From NCBI RefSeq assembly GCF_000744105.1, contig NZ_JQLH01000001.1, positions 744,001 through 808,000 on the forward strand: a stretch of DNA of 64,000 bases, given 5' to 3'. The notes beneath the pieces are model-generated. The model did no database searches and was not told where the DNA came from. It saw only the letters and a program-made list of their open reading frames with translations. This DNA comes from Maribacter forsetii DSM 18668. GTDB taxonomy: Bacteria > Bacteroidota > Bacteroidia > Flavobacteriales > Flavobacteriaceae. Position numbers and translations under genes: made by a program. This document shows positions 51,537 through 60,959 of the stretch, piece after piece. The stretch's first letter is position 1; each line of letters starts with the position of its first letter.

Positions 51537-53927
51537 TTATTGGTTATTATTTTCATCTTGTGGTAAAATATCTATTTGTGGTTTTTTAAGTGTTTGTTTG
51601 TTAGCGATACTTTTTTCCAGAGACAAGAGTAGTGATGGCAATAAAATTAAGTTGGCCAACATGGCTAATAACAATGTTGCTGAAACTAACGACCCTAGTG
51701 CTACGGTGCCACCAAAATTAGATATTACAAAAACTGAGAAACCGAAAAATAATACAATTGAGGTGTAGAACATACTAACCCCTGTTTCCCTTAATGCATT
51801 ATAAACCGATTTTTCTATGCGCCAATTGTTAGCCGTGAGTTCTTGTCTATACTTTGCGAGAAAGTGTATGGTGTCATCTACCGATATACCAAAGGCAATA
51901 CTAAATACCAAAATGGTAGATGGTTTTATTGGAACGCCAACAAAGCCCATAATACCAGCGGTTATTACCAGTGGCAATAAGTTAGGGATCAATGAAATAA
52001 CGATCATTCTAAATGATCTAAACAAGTAAGCCATAAATAAGGCAATTAACCCAATTGCCAAAGCAAGTGACATGATAAGGTTTTTTACCAAGTACTTAGT
52101 TCCTTTTAAGAACAATAATGCGCTACCCGTCATGTAAACATTATATCGCTCAGCTGGGAATATCTTTGTAATATTCTCTAATAAACGCCCTTCTATTTCC
52201 TCCATACGGCTGGTATTGACATCGCGCATGAAAGTCGTCATTCTGGCTGTTTGTCCCGTGCTGTCTACAAAGGCTTTTAATAAATCGCCATTATCACCAG
52301 ATTTACGGGCAACATCCATAATGAACGTATTTTCTTGACTGGTAGGTAATTGATAATATTTTGGAATACCATTATAGAAAGCCTGTTTAGAATACTTTAC
52401 CAAATTCACGACAGAAACAGGTGTAGAGAGTTCTGGAATTTCTTCAATAACTTCCCCAAGTTGGTTCATGCGCTTAAGGGTAACAGGTTTTAAAACGCCT
52501 TTAGGAGTTTTAGTGTCTACTACTATTTCTACAGGCATAATACCTTTGAACTCTTTTTCAAAAAAACGAATGTCATGAAAGAATTCAGCATTCTTGGGCA
52601 TGTCTTCAATAGGGCTTCCTGATATTCTTATTTGATAAATTCCTATAATACTTATTACCAATAACGATATAGAAACTATATACACCGTAATTCTTCTATG
52701 TCTTACAATACGTTCCATCCACTGAACAAAGGCATCAATCCACTTTTTATTTAAATGTTTTAAATGCTTTGTTTTTGGAAGCGGCATAAAACTATAAATA
52801 ATGGGGATGATCAATAGCGATAAAACAAATATGCCTATGATATTAATAGAGGCAACTATACCGAATTCTTTTAATAAGGTACTATCAGTTACAATGAAAG
52901 TAGCAAAGCCTGATGCGGTCGTAATGTTGGTCATCAAGGTAGCATTTCCAATCTTAGAAATAACTCGTTGTAGTGACAATGCTTGGTTACCGTGTTTCTT
53001 GACTTCTTGCTGGTATTTATTTATCAAAAAGATACAATTAGGTATACCTATAACAATAATTAATGGTGGAATAAGTGCGGTAAGAACGGTTATTTCATAT
53101 TGCAACAATCCAAGTAAACCAAAAGCCCACATTACACCAATAATCACCACACACATAGAAATGAACGTAGCTCTAATACTTCTAAAGAAAAAGAAGAAAA
53201 TTAACGAGGTAACACCAAGTGCCGCCAAAATAAATTTACCAATTTCATCAATGATATTTTGGGAGTTCATTGTTCTCACATAGGGCATACCTGATATGTG
53301 AACGTCCAAATTGGTCTCTTCTTCAAATTTTTTGACTAAAGTGTTTATGTCCTGTAAAATGAAGTCTTTTCTAACCGAGGTATTTACAATATCCTTATCT
53401 AGATTAACAATGGTTCTTATTGTCTTGCTGTCCTTATTGTACAGTAGGTTGTCGTAAAATGGTATATCATTAAAAAGATGATTGGTAATGCTATCTATTT
53501 CTTTTTTAGATTTTAGTTCGCCATTTATTAAAGGGCGCATTACAAATTCTTGCTTCTCTTTGTCTTTTATAAGCTCTTTTAAATTGTCTGTTGAAACAAC
53601 AAATTCCACTTCTGGGAAAGCGGCAAGTTGTTTGCTAAGCTTGTTCCAACGGTTAAAATTGGCAGGTGTAAACAAGGCACTATCGCGTATGGCGAAAACA
53701 ACCGCATTACCTTCTTCTCCAAATTTGCTTAGAAAATCTTGATATTGAACATTTACAGGGTGATCATCTGGCAGTAGATTCGTTTGCGAGCTAGAGAATC
53801 GCATGTATTGCCATTGCCAACCCATAAAAACGGTAAAACCGGCAATCAAGAGTAAAATCAGGATTCTGTTTCGTAGAATTATGTTTGCCGTTTTAGGCCA
53901 AAATCCTTTCGTAAGTTTAGCTACCAT
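51537..53927 (-). CDS. RND/MMPL family transporter
   Basis: This 796-residue protein from the ATG at 53927 has two repeats, each with one helix, a large periplasmic loop and five further helices, as in RND-superfamily MMPL/HpnN-type exporters. Motifs include PPLIIVIGIPNCIFLINKYQ in the first repeat and FGISVDDTIHFLAKYRQEL in the second, with charged residues in the helices for proton coupling. A TTG at 53948 would extend the protein, but it lies inside a -7 box. The substrate is unknown; lipids or hopanoid-like molecules are frequent for such proteins. There is no adaptor protein beside it. Confidence 0.85.
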   Translation of the reverse strand: MVAKLTKGFWPKTANIILRNRILILLLIAGFTVFMGWQWQYMRFSSSQTNLLPDDHPVNVQYQDFLSKFGEEGNAVVFAIRDSALFTPANFNRWNKLSKQLAAFPEVEFVVSTDNLKELIKDKEKQEFVMRPLINGELKSKKEIDSITNHLFNDIPFYDNLLYNKDSKTIRTIVNLDKDIVNTSVRKDFILQDINTLVKKFEEETNLDVHISGMPYVRTMNSQNIIDEIGKFILAALGVTSLIFFFFFRSIRATFISMCVVIIGVMWAFGLLGLLQYEITVLTALIPPLIIVIGIPNCIFLINKYQQEVKKHGNQALSLQRVISKIGNATLMTNITTASGFATFIVTDSTLLKEFGIVASINIIGIFVLSLLIIPIIYSFMPLPKTKHLKHLNKKWIDAFVQWMERIVRHRRITVYIVSISLLVISIIGIYQIRISGSPIEDMPKNAEFFHDIRFFEKEFKGIMPVEIVVDTKTPKGVLKPVTLKRMNQLGEVIEEIPELSTPVSVVNLVKYSKQAFYNGIPKYYQLPTSQENTFIMDVARKSGDNGDLLKAFVDSTGQTARMTTFMRDVNTSRMEEIEGRLLENITKIFPAERYNVYMTGSALLFLKGTKYLVKNLIMSLALAIGLIALFMAYLFRSFRMIVISLIPNLLPLVITAGIMGFVGVPIKPSTILVFSIAFGISVDDTIHFLAKYRQELTANNWRIEKSVYNALRETGVSMFYTSIVLFFGFSVFVISNFGGTVALGSLVSATLLLAMLANLILLPSLLLSLEKSIANKQTLKKPQIDILPQDENNNQ

Positions 53928-53945
53928 AACTGTTTTTGCAGGTCG

Positions 53946-53953
53946 CAAAGGTA
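53946..53953 (-). promoter_or_regulatory. -7 box before the RND gene
   Basis: TACCTTTG on the minus strand, 18 bases before ATG 53927. It shows that the alternative TTG start at 53948 is inside the promoter and cannot be used from this transcript. Confidence 0.5.
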
Positions 53954-54009
53954 ACTATTAGCTACATCTGTTCCTAAATTGAAAAGTTTAAATTTTTTAC
54001 AAAAAAAAT

Positions 54010-54034
54010 AAAGCTACCTAGTTTAGGTAGCTTT
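54010..54034 (-). terminator. Terminator of the pyrH-frr operon
   Basis: Eleven-base-pair stem AAAGCTACCTA with TAGGTAGCTTT, followed on the minus strand by TATTTTTTTT. It lies 25 bases after the frr stop. Confidence 0.85.
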
Positions 54035-54058
54035 AAATGATAATTATAAATTTCTTGG

Positions 54059-54613
54059 TTATACTTTCATAATCTCAGCTTCTTTCTTAACTAAGAAGTC
54101 TTCGATTTTCTTTGTGAAAGCATCAGTTAAATCTTGAACATCCGCAGTGGCATTTTTTTGAAAATCTTCAGAAATATCTAAATCCTTAATTTCTTTGTTT
54201 GCATCTTGCCTTGCGCTTCGTACACCTACTTTTGCATGTTCAGCTTCTGCCTTGGCTTGCTTGGTAAGTTGTATTCTTCGTTCTTCTGTTAATGGCGGAA
54301 CGTTGATGATAATCATGTCGCCATTGTTCATAGGGTTAAAACCTAGGTTGGCGTTCATAATTGCTTTTTCAATTTCTTGAAGCATATTCTTTTCCCATGG
54401 TTGAACAGAAATGGTTCTACCATCTGGGGTGTTTACATTGGCTACCTGAGCTAACGGAGTTTGTGATCCGTAATAATCAACCATTACCGATGATAACATT
54501 GTTGGGCTGGCTTTTCCAGCTCTTATCTTCAAAAATTCTCTTTCTAGGTGAGCTATGGCGGCATTCATGCCTTCCTTTGTAGCGTCTAATATAAATTGTA
54601 CTTCTTCGTTCAT
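54059..54613 (-). CDS. frr: Ribosome recycling factor
   Basis: This 184-residue protein matches the RRF family over its full length: an N-terminal helix (ATKEGMNAAIAHLEREFLKIRAGKASP), the central beta domain (YYGSQTPLAQVANVNTPDGRTI), and a C-terminal helix (KEIKDLDISEDFQKN). It splits the post-termination ribosome together with EF-G. pyrH lies 45 bases upstream, the usual bacterial pair. Confidence 0.97.
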   Translation of the reverse strand: MNEEVQFILDATKEGMNAAIAHLEREFLKIRAGKASPTMLSSVMVDYYGSQTPLAQVANVNTPDGRTISVQPWEKNMLQEIEKAIMNANLGFNPMNNGDMIIINVPPLTEERRIQLTKQAKAEAEHAKVGVRSARQDANKEIKDLDISEDFQKNATADVQDLTDAFTKKIEDFLVKKEAEIMKV

Positions 54614-54658
54614 ATAATAATTATATTACTATCGCAATAACATAAACTATACCGAAAA

Positions 54659-55366
54659 TTATAGGTTGACCGTTGTACCAATAGTTTGGCCGTCAACAAT
54701 TTTAAGTAAGTTTCCTTTTTTGTTCATATCAAAAACTACAATTGGTAGTTCATTTTCTTGACTTAGTGTAAAGGCTGTAGTATCCATCACCTTTAATCCT
54801 TTTGTAAGTACCTCTGAAAAAGAGATATTATCAAATTTCGTAGCACTTTTATCCTTTTCTGGATCGGCAGTGTAAATACCATCAACCCGGGTTCCCTTTA
54901 GAATTACATCGGCTTCTATTTCAATAGCCCTTAGTACTGCAGCAGAATCCGTAGTAAAATATGGGTTACCTGTTCCTCCGCCAAAGATAACAACTCTTCC
55001 TTTTTCTAAATGCCTCATGGCACGTCTTCTAATGAAAGGCTCTGCAACTTCGTTAATTTTAATGGCACTTTGTAATCTGGTTTGTATACCGTTCATTTCT
55101 AATGCACTTTGTAATGCTAAGCCATTAATTACGGTTGCCAACATTCCCATGTGATCACCTTGTACTCTGTCCATTCCTGTTGCTGCACCTGCTAAGCCAC
55201 GAAAAATATTACCGCCACCAATAACTATGGCAACTTCAATACCTTTTTCAACTACTTCTTTAATTTCTTCCGCATATTCATTTAGACGATTAGAGTCTAT
55301 TCCGTATTGCTTTTCGCCCATTAAGGCTTCACCGCTTAGTTTTAGAAGAATTCTTTTGTAGTGCAT
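54659..55366 (-). CDS. pyrH: Uridylate kinase
   Basis: This 235-residue amino-acid-kinase-fold enzyme phosphorylates UMP. The start KRILLKLSGEALMG, the phosphate-binding GGGNIFRG, and GTGNPYFTTDSAA with the catalytic residues are all present. The GTRVDGIYTADP segment is typical of bacterial PyrH, which is regulated by UTP and GTP. It precedes frr in an operon. Confidence 0.97.
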   Translation of the reverse strand: MHYKRILLKLSGEALMGEKQYGIDSNRLNEYAEEIKEVVEKGIEVAIVIGGGNIFRGLAGAATGMDRVQGDHMGMLATVINGLALQSALEMNGIQTRLQSAIKINEVAEPFIRRRAMRHLEKGRVVIFGGGTGNPYFTTDSAAVLRAIEIEADVILKGTRVDGIYTADPEKDKSATKFDNISFSEVLTKGLKVMDTTAFTLSQENELPIVVFDMNKKGNLLKIVDGQTIGTTVNL

Positions 55367-55474
55367 CTTAATTTTTTATTTGCCATCAAAAATAATGAAA
55401 ATATTTGATGGGTGTAGTCAATATTTGGTTGAAGCAAAACATAAATCGTTGAGATGTTGTCCTTACATATTATC

Positions 55475-55482
55475 TATCTTTG
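55475..55482 (+). promoter_or_regulatory. -7 box of the M61-like gene
   Basis: TATCTTTG lies 26 bases before ATG 55509, with a TTG at 55449-55451 (spacer 23). It shows that the longer frame starting at 55380 includes promoter sequence. Confidence 0.5.
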
Positions 55483-55508
55483 ATATCATTGATTTTAAAT
55501 ATTCACTT

Positions 55509-57392
55509 ATGAAGTTTTTTATGAAGAAAAATGTATTAATTATTGCCATTGCTTTACTATTAAACGCTTGTGGGGCAGGTAAGGCTCTTTTGTCTGTTGA
55601 GAATAGTCCCGTGGTCACCTCTATTGATTTGGTAAATGTTGTCGATGATAAAGTTCAGGTAGGAATCAACCCTGGAGTGTTTACAACTTCAACGGTCATA
55701 TTTAGAATACCTAAGACTGTGCCTGGAACATATAGTTCCGATAATTACGGTAAGTATATTGAAGATTTTGAAGCGCTAGATTATAAAGGGAATGTTCTGC
55801 CTAGCACTAAACTAGATGAAAACTCTTGGAGTATTTCAAATGCTGCTCAGTTAGATAAAGTTCAATATTGGGTAAATGATACTTATGATACGGAGGATGA
55901 AGTAGATGATGCTGTTTTCTCGCCGGCAGGTACCAATATCTCAAAGGATAGCAATTTTATGCTTAATCTTCATGGATTTGTAGGTTATTTTGATGGGTTC
56001 AAAGAAATACCTTATGCTATTCAGATTAAAAAGCCAACAGATTTGGTAGGTACTACCACGCTTGCCAGAGAAGTAAATAATAAGCCAGATCCTTTGTGGG
56101 ATGCTTTTAAGGCAAATCGTTATTTTGAAGTAATTGATAACCCAATAATGTATGCAAAACCAAATACAGAGTCTTTTGAGATAAATGGTATTACTGTAAC
56201 CTTAAGTCTTTTTTCTCCTAATAACGTTTACAAGGCGTCTGATTTAAAAGATAGAATGGTGGCTATGATGGGTGCTCAAAAGAAATTTTTAGGAGATGTT
56301 GATAGTACAAAGGAATATAACATCTTATTATATATGTCTGATAATACTGTGCCAGATGCTCATGGGTTTGGAGCATTAGAACATCATACCTCTACTGTGG
56401 TTGTGTTACCAGAAGCTATGGATATTGGACGTTTAGAACAGGCTATGGTAGATGTGGTTTCTCATGAGTTTTTTCATATAGTTACACCGTTGTCCGTTCA
56501 CTCTAAAGAGATTCAGTATTTTGATTTTAACGACCCAAAAATGTCTGAACATTTATGGATGTATGAGGGCACTACAGAGTACTTTGCTAATTTATTTCAG
56601 ATTCAGCAAGGTCTAATTACTGAAGAGGATTTTTACGAACGTATGTTGGCTAAAATCACTAATTCAAAATTTTATGATGATAGTATGTCTTTTACTGTTA
56701 TGAGTAAAAATATATTGGAACAGCCTTATGAACCTAATTATGCCAACGTATATGAGAAAGGAGCTTTAATAAATATGTGTCTAGATATTATATTGCGAGA
56801 GAAGAGTGGAGGGGAGAAGAGTATGCTTTGGTTAATGAAAGAGTTGTCTAAAAAATATGGTACAGACGTTCCTTTTGAAGATGAAGCTTTGTTTGGGGAA
56901 ATTGTTTCCATGACATATCCTGAAGTTGATACTTTCTTTAAGCAGCATGTAATTGGTACAACACCTATAGATTATGATGTGTATTTTGCTAAGGTTGGTT
57001 TAGTGACAAAGAATGTTGAGGAGCCTGCCGGTTACTTTTTTGATGGTCAAGTGCCTTATATGGATGTTGATGTAAAAAATGATAGCGTAGTATTTATTCG
57101 TAAGAATATAGCCTTGAATTCTTTCTTTGATGATTTAAAATTGAAGGGTGGCGATATTTTTAGGGTTATCAATGGTCAAGATATTAATTTAGAAACCCTA
57201 CGTCCGATAATAGGTGAAAGCTTTGGTTGGACACCAGAAACCGTAGTCAGCATGACTGTAGAAAGAGATGGGGAAATGATATCTGTAAAAGGACCAGTAG
57301 GGCAACCTTTAAAGAAGGTTAGGAAAATTGTTCCGTTAGAAGGGGTAACTGAAGAAACCGTTAAGTTGCGAAATGCCTGGTTGAAAAATTAG
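55509..57392 (+). CDS. M61-like metallopeptidase lipoprotein
   Basis: This 627-residue lipoprotein starts at ATG 55509 (MKFFMKKNVLII), with lipobox LNAC and Cys21. The N-terminal beta domain is followed by a zinc peptidase domain with HEFFH at residues 319-323 (HEXXH) and the downstream Glu in EGTTEYF, as in M61 (glycyl aminopeptidase) proteins. A PDZ-like domain (about 500-600, LKGGDIFRVINGQDIN) ends the protein, as is common in this family. The frame extends to 55380, but that region contains the -7 box and no conserved sequence. It acts outside the cytoplasm; the substrate is unknown. Confidence 0.85.
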   Translation: MKFFMKKNVLIIAIALLLNACGAGKALLSVENSPVVTSIDLVNVVDDKVQVGINPGVFTTSTVIFRIPKTVPGTYSSDNYGKYIEDFEALDYKGNVLPSTKLDENSWSISNAAQLDKVQYWVNDTYDTEDEVDDAVFSPAGTNISKDSNFMLNLHGFVGYFDGFKEIPYAIQIKKPTDLVGTTTLAREVNNKPDPLWDAFKANRYFEVIDNPIMYAKPNTESFEINGITVTLSLFSPNNVYKASDLKDRMVAMMGAQKKFLGDVDSTKEYNILLYMSDNTVPDAHGFGALEHHTSTVVVLPEAMDIGRLEQAMVDVVSHEFFHIVTPLSVHSKEIQYFDFNDPKMSEHLWMYEGTTEYFANLFQIQQGLITEEDFYERMLAKITNSKFYDDSMSFTVMSKNILEQPYEPNYANVYEKGALINMCLDIILREKSGGEKSMLWLMKELSKKYGTDVPFEDEALFGEIVSMTYPEVDTFFKQHVIGTTPIDYDVYFAKVGLVTKNVEEPAGYFFDGQVPYMDVDVKNDSVVFIRKNIALNSFFDDLKLKGGDIFRVINGQDINLETLRPIIGESFGWTPETVVSMTVERDGEMISVKGPVGQPLKKVRKIVPLEGVTEETVKLRNAWLKN

Positions 57393-57414
57393 GAGATAAG
57401 TAAAATATTGAAAA

Positions 57415-57454
57415 TAAAAAAACCGTCTACTTTTTACAGTAAGACGGTTTTTTA
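57415..57454. terminator. Bidirectional terminator between the M61-like gene and tsf
   Basis: AACCGTCT pairs with AGACGGTT, with A-rich and T-rich flanks on both sides and an inner ACT/AGT step. It lies about 25 bases from each stop codon. Confidence 0.8.
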
Positions 57455-57474
57455 TTGAGTTAGTTGTATTGTAA

Positions 57475-58440
57475 TTAACCTACGGTTACACGTTTAAAAC
57501 CTAAAACAGAAACATCACCATGAGACTCAACATATTTAGCTACGTTGATTTTCTCATCCTTAATGAAGTTTTGGTCTAATAAACACTGTTCTTGGTCCAA
57601 AGTAGTATTATCAGATACGAATCTTTCCATTTTTCCTGGAAGAATTTTATCCCAAATTTTCTCTGGTTTACCTTCAGCTTGTAATTGTGCTTTAGCATCT
57701 TCTTCTGCTTTAGCCATGACTTCAGGAGTTAACTGCGACATAGAAATATACTGAGGTACATTTTTAAGTGTTTTACCTAAACGACCTAGTTCTTCGTTGT
57801 CTTTTTCAATAACAGCTATTCTAGCCTCTGTTTCAGCAGCTACGAATGTAGGGTCAAAATCTTTGTAAGATAATGTTGTTGCACCCATAGAAGCAACTTG
57901 CATAGAAACGTCTTTAGCCAATACATCAGCAGTCTCAACCTTAGCAGATAGACCAACTAAAGCAGCGATCTTGTTAATGTGAACGTAAGAACCAACATAT
58001 GGTGCTTCTAATTTTTCAAAAGCCGTGATTTCTAATTTTTCACCAATAACACCAGTTTGCTCAACTAATTTGTCAGCAACTGTCATACCTCCAAAATCAG
58101 CAGCTAAAAGCTCTTCTTTAGAGTTACAGCTAAGTGCTATTTCAGCTAATTGGTTGGCAAGAGAAATAAAGTTCTCGTTTTTACCAACGAAATCAGTTTC
58201 ACAACCAAGTACTATAGCAACACCAACAGTTTGGTCAGAATTTAACTTAGCAATCGCAGCACCTTCAGATGAATCTCTGTCTGCTCTTTTTGCTGCTACT
58301 TTTTGCCCTTTTTTACGAAGCACTTCAATGGCTTTGTCAAAATCACCTTCGGCCTCGACCAAAGCGTTTTTACAATCCATCATTCCAGCGCCAGTCGCCT
58401 TTCTTAATTTATTTACTTCTGCGGCGGTAATTTTTGCCAT
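57475..58440 (-). CDS. tsf: Elongation factor Ts
   Basis: This 321-residue nucleotide-exchange factor for EF-Tu has the N-terminal UBA-like domain (VNKLRKATGAGMMDCKNAL) and two dimerisation-type repeats, with CETDFVGKNE and AAxGA-like segments. It is longer than E. coli Ts (283), as is usual in Bacteroidota. It follows rpsB with 70 bases between, in the conserved rpsB-tsf order. Confidence 0.97.
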   Translation of the reverse strand: MAKITAAEVNKLRKATGAGMMDCKNALVEAEGDFDKAIEVLRKKGQKVAAKRADRDSSEGAAIAKLNSDQTVGVAIVLGCETDFVGKNENFISLANQLAEIALSCNSKEELLAADFGGMTVADKLVEQTGVIGEKLEITAFEKLEAPYVGSYVHINKIAALVGLSAKVETADVLAKDVSMQVASMGATTLSYKDFDPTFVAAETEARIAVIEKDNEELGRLGKTLKNVPQYISMSQLTPEVMAKAEEDAKAQLQAEGKPEKIWDKILPGKMERFVSDNTTLDQEQCLLDQNFIKDEKINVAKYVESHGDVSVLGFKRVTVG

Positions 58441-58510
58441 TTTATTTTCTTTTAGGATACCCGTTTTAAAGGGTTGTTCTTAGATTTATTTATATCAAAA
58501 ATAGAAAAAC

Positions 58511-59629
58511 TTATTCTACACCACCTTTAGTGTTGTCTTGCCATTCTTTAAGTTCGTCCCATTTACCATCAGCAGCCATTTTAGCTTGCTTTGGCCAAGA
58601 GGTAGGATCTAAATGAGCCATTCTAGAACTTGCTTCTGTTAAGATTTCTTTGATCTTTTCAGCTTCGCCTTTAGAAAGGTCTTCGAATGTAGCGATACCT
58701 GCAGCAACTAATGCTTCAGCAGCTTTTGGTCCAATACCTTCAACTTTTGTTAAATCATCAGCCTTCACATCTTTAGCTACTGCTTCTTTTGTAGCCTCAA
58801 CATTTACCTCAACGTCTGGTACGTTAGCAACCATTGGTGCAGGTTTAGTATCAACCTTAGCTGGAGTTGGAGCTGGCTTTTCAGCTGCTACTTTTTTCTT
58901 AGGAGCTTTTTCTTTTTTATCTTCTGAGTTACCTTTTTCAGCCTTACGTTCTGCCAGACCTTCAGCTACTGCGTTGGTAACTTCTGTCATAATGATGTCA
59001 ATAGACTTTGATGCATCATCGTTAGAAGGTATAAGGTAATCTACATCTCTAGGATCACAGTTGGTATCTACCATTGCGAAAATAGGAATGTTCAATTTTT
59101 GAGCTTCTTTTACTGCAATGTGTTCTCTCATTGTATCAACAATGAACAAAGCACCTGGTAAACGAGTCATTTCAGAAATAGAACCTAAGTTCTTTTCTAA
59201 TTTTGCACGTAAACGATCAACTTGCAATCTTTCTTTCTTAGATAATGTAAGGAAGGTGCCATCTTTCTTCATACGATCAATAGAAGCCATTTTCTTAACA
59301 GCTTTACGGATAGTAACAAAGTTGGTTAACATACCACCTGGCCATCTTTCTGTGATGTAAGGCATGTTTACTGCAGCTGCTTTTTCAGCAACGATATCTT
59401 TTGCTTGTTTTTTGGTAGCTACGAAAAGTATTTTTCTACCTGATGCTGCAATTTTGCTAAGAGCCTCATTGGTCTCGTCTAATTTTGCAACTGTTTTGTA
59501 AAGGTTGATTACGTGAATACCATTACGCTCCATGTAGATGTAAGGAGCCATGTTAGGATTCCACTTTCTTGTTAGGTGACCAAAATGTACACCTGCTTCT
59601 AATAATTGTTTTACTTCGACTCTCGCCAT
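58511..59629 (-). CDS. rpsB: 30S ribosomal protein S2 with C-terminal helix-hairpin-helix extension
   Basis: Residues 1-235 of this 372-residue protein are a normal S2, beginning MARVEVKQLLEAGVHFGHL and containing LPGALFIVDT. Residues about 236-372 are an added tail: first a Lys/Ala/Pro-rich linker, then DDLTKVEGIGPKAAEALVAAGI, a helix-hairpin-helix of the DUF4332 type, and a final WDELKEWQDN segment. Similar tails occur on flavobacterial S2 and L21 proteins. E. coli S2 has 241 residues and no such tail. Its function is unknown; nucleic-acid binding is a plausible guess. The promoter is not obvious, and a terminator at 59830-59850 separates it from rpsI. Confidence 0.95.
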   Translation of the reverse strand: MARVEVKQLLEAGVHFGHLTRKWNPNMAPYIYMERNGIHVINLYKTVAKLDETNEALSKIAASGRKILFVATKKQAKDIVAEKAAAVNMPYITERWPGGMLTNFVTIRKAVKKMASIDRMKKDGTFLTLSKKERLQVDRLRAKLEKNLGSISEMTRLPGALFIVDTMREHIAVKEAQKLNIPIFAMVDTNCDPRDVDYLIPSNDDASKSIDIIMTEVTNAVAEGLAERKAEKGNSEDKKEKAPKKKVAAEKPAPTPAKVDTKPAPMVANVPDVEVNVEATKEAVAKDVKADDLTKVEGIGPKAAEALVAAGIATFEDLSKGEAEKIKEILTEASSRMAHLDPTSWPKQAKMAADGKWDELKEWQDNTKGGVE

Positions 59630-59829
59630 TTTAAATTTAGTTTACGTTCTTATGAATTAGCAATGATAAAGTGGTATTTCGATTTACAACCGAAAAGCCT
59701 TCATCATTTAGATGCTAAACTAATCTTACCTTTAATATTAAGTGATTAAAGGATTTTTAATTGTCCTAAAAGGACTTTCAATGAACTTGTTAATAATCTG
59801 GATTTTCCAGTATGATAAAATATAAAAAT

Positions 59830-59850
59830 AGGCACCCAAAAAGGGTGCCT
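59830..59850 (-). terminator. Terminator of the rplM-rpsI operon
   Basis: Eight-base-pair perfect stem AGGCACCC with GGGTGCCT and an A-rich loop, followed on the minus strand by ATTTTTAT. It lies 21 bases after the rpsI stop. Confidence 0.85.
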
Positions 59851-59870
59851 GGTAATCTTGTAATTCCGAA

Positions 59871-60257
59871 TTAACGTTTCGAGAATTGGAATTTTTTACG
59901 TGCTTTCTTCTGACCGAATTTCTTACGTTCAACCATTCTAGGGTCTCTAGTTAATAGACCTTCTGGTTTTAAGACTGTTCTGTTCTCAGCATCAATCTCA
60001 CACATTGCTCTAGATAAAGCAAGACGAATAGCTTCTGCTTGACCAGTGATACCACCACCGTAAACATTTACTTTTACATCGTAAGTATCTAAGCTTTCAG
60101 TTAATGTGAAAGGTTGTTTTACTTTGTATTGAAGTGTTGCAGTTGGGAAGTATACGCTTAAATCTTTGTTGTTAATAGTGATATCACCATTACCATCAGA
60201 AAGATATACTCTAGCTACAGCGGTCTTTCTACGACCAATTTTATGAATTACTTCCAT
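59871..60257 (-). CDS. rpsI: 30S ribosomal protein S9
   Basis: 128 residues, starting MEVIHKIGRRKTAVARVYL and ending with the universal basic tail KKARKKFQFSKR, whose last residues reach the ribosomal P site. The start is 1 base after the rplM stop, the conserved order in bacteria. Confidence 0.97.
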   Translation of the reverse strand: MEVIHKIGRRKTAVARVYLSDGNGDITINNKDLSVYFPTATLQYKVKQPFTLTESLDTYDVKVNVYGGGITGQAEAIRLALSRAMCEIDAENRTVLKPEGLLTRDPRMVERKKFGQKKARKKFQFSKR

Positions 60258-60258
60258 C

Positions 60259-60714
60259 TTATTTAATGTCTTTTAAATTAACAACAGTTGGCTTTTGAGC
60301 TTCTTGACCGTGCTCTGTACCTGCGTAAACTTTAAGGTTTCTAAAAAGTTCTGCTCCTAATCTGTTCTTAGGTAACATTCCTTTTATTGCTTTTTCAAGA
60401 ATACCTTCTGGATTTTTATCCAATAATTGTTTTACACTAGTAGTACGTTGACCACCTGGGTAGCCAGTGTATCTCATATATGATTTATCAGACCACTTGT
60501 TTCCTGTAAGAACAATTTTCTCTGCGTTGATAATAACAACATTATCACCACAATCAACATGAGGGGTGAAACTTGGCTTGTGCTTTCCTCTTAACAAATA
60601 GGCGACTTTTGAAGCCATGCGTCCTAATGTTTCTCCTTCGGCATCTACCAATAACCACTCTTTGTTTACAGTTGTTCTGTTGGCCGAAACGGTCTTATAA
60701 CTTAATGTATCCAC
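60259..60714 (-). CDS. rplM: 50S ribosomal protein L13
   Basis: 151 residues, with the conserved WLLVDAEGETLGRMASKVA, GDNVVIINAEKIVLTGNK, and the C-terminal NRLGAELFRNLKVYAG. Upstream it has a textbook flavobacterial promoter. rpsI follows almost immediately. Confidence 0.97.
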   Translation of the reverse strand: MDTLSYKTVSANRTTVNKEWLLVDAEGETLGRMASKVAYLLRGKHKPSFTPHVDCGDNVVIINAEKIVLTGNKWSDKSYMRYTGYPGGQRTTSVKQLLDKNPEGILEKAIKGMLPKNRLGAELFRNLKVYAGTEHGQEAQKPTVVNLKDIK

Positions 60715-60762
60715 TACTGCTATTTTTAACTATTATTTTAATCAATCCCTAGAAAGGGGCTG

Positions 60763-60792
60763 CAAATCTACAATTATTAACTTGAATTGCAA
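60763..60792 (-). promoter_or_regulatory. Promoter of rplM-rpsI
   Basis: On the minus strand TTG (60790-60792) is spaced exactly 19 bases from TAGATTTG (60763-60770), the best match to the flavobacterial -33/-7 consensus in the window. The leader contains a weak CCCCTTTCTAGGGA-type dyad. Confidence 0.75.
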
Positions 60793-60959
60793 ATACTTGT
60801 TTCTTATTTTTTTACATTTTTTAAATAAATGTAATATCTAACTACTTTGTCTTTATTGAGATACTGTTAAACTTATAGGTTTTATTACTGTTTCTGTAAC
60901 AATTACAATTCTTTTGTGTCTCTTCATTATCACATCAATCAACCAAAGAACGCACAGTT

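Noticed and set aside
53927..53948. TTG start extending the RND gene
   Set aside because: The TTG is inside the -7 box TACCTTTG and so cannot be on the transcript.
55380..55508. N-terminal extension of the M61-like protein
   Set aside because: The region includes the -7 box, and the lipoprotein signal begins at 55509.
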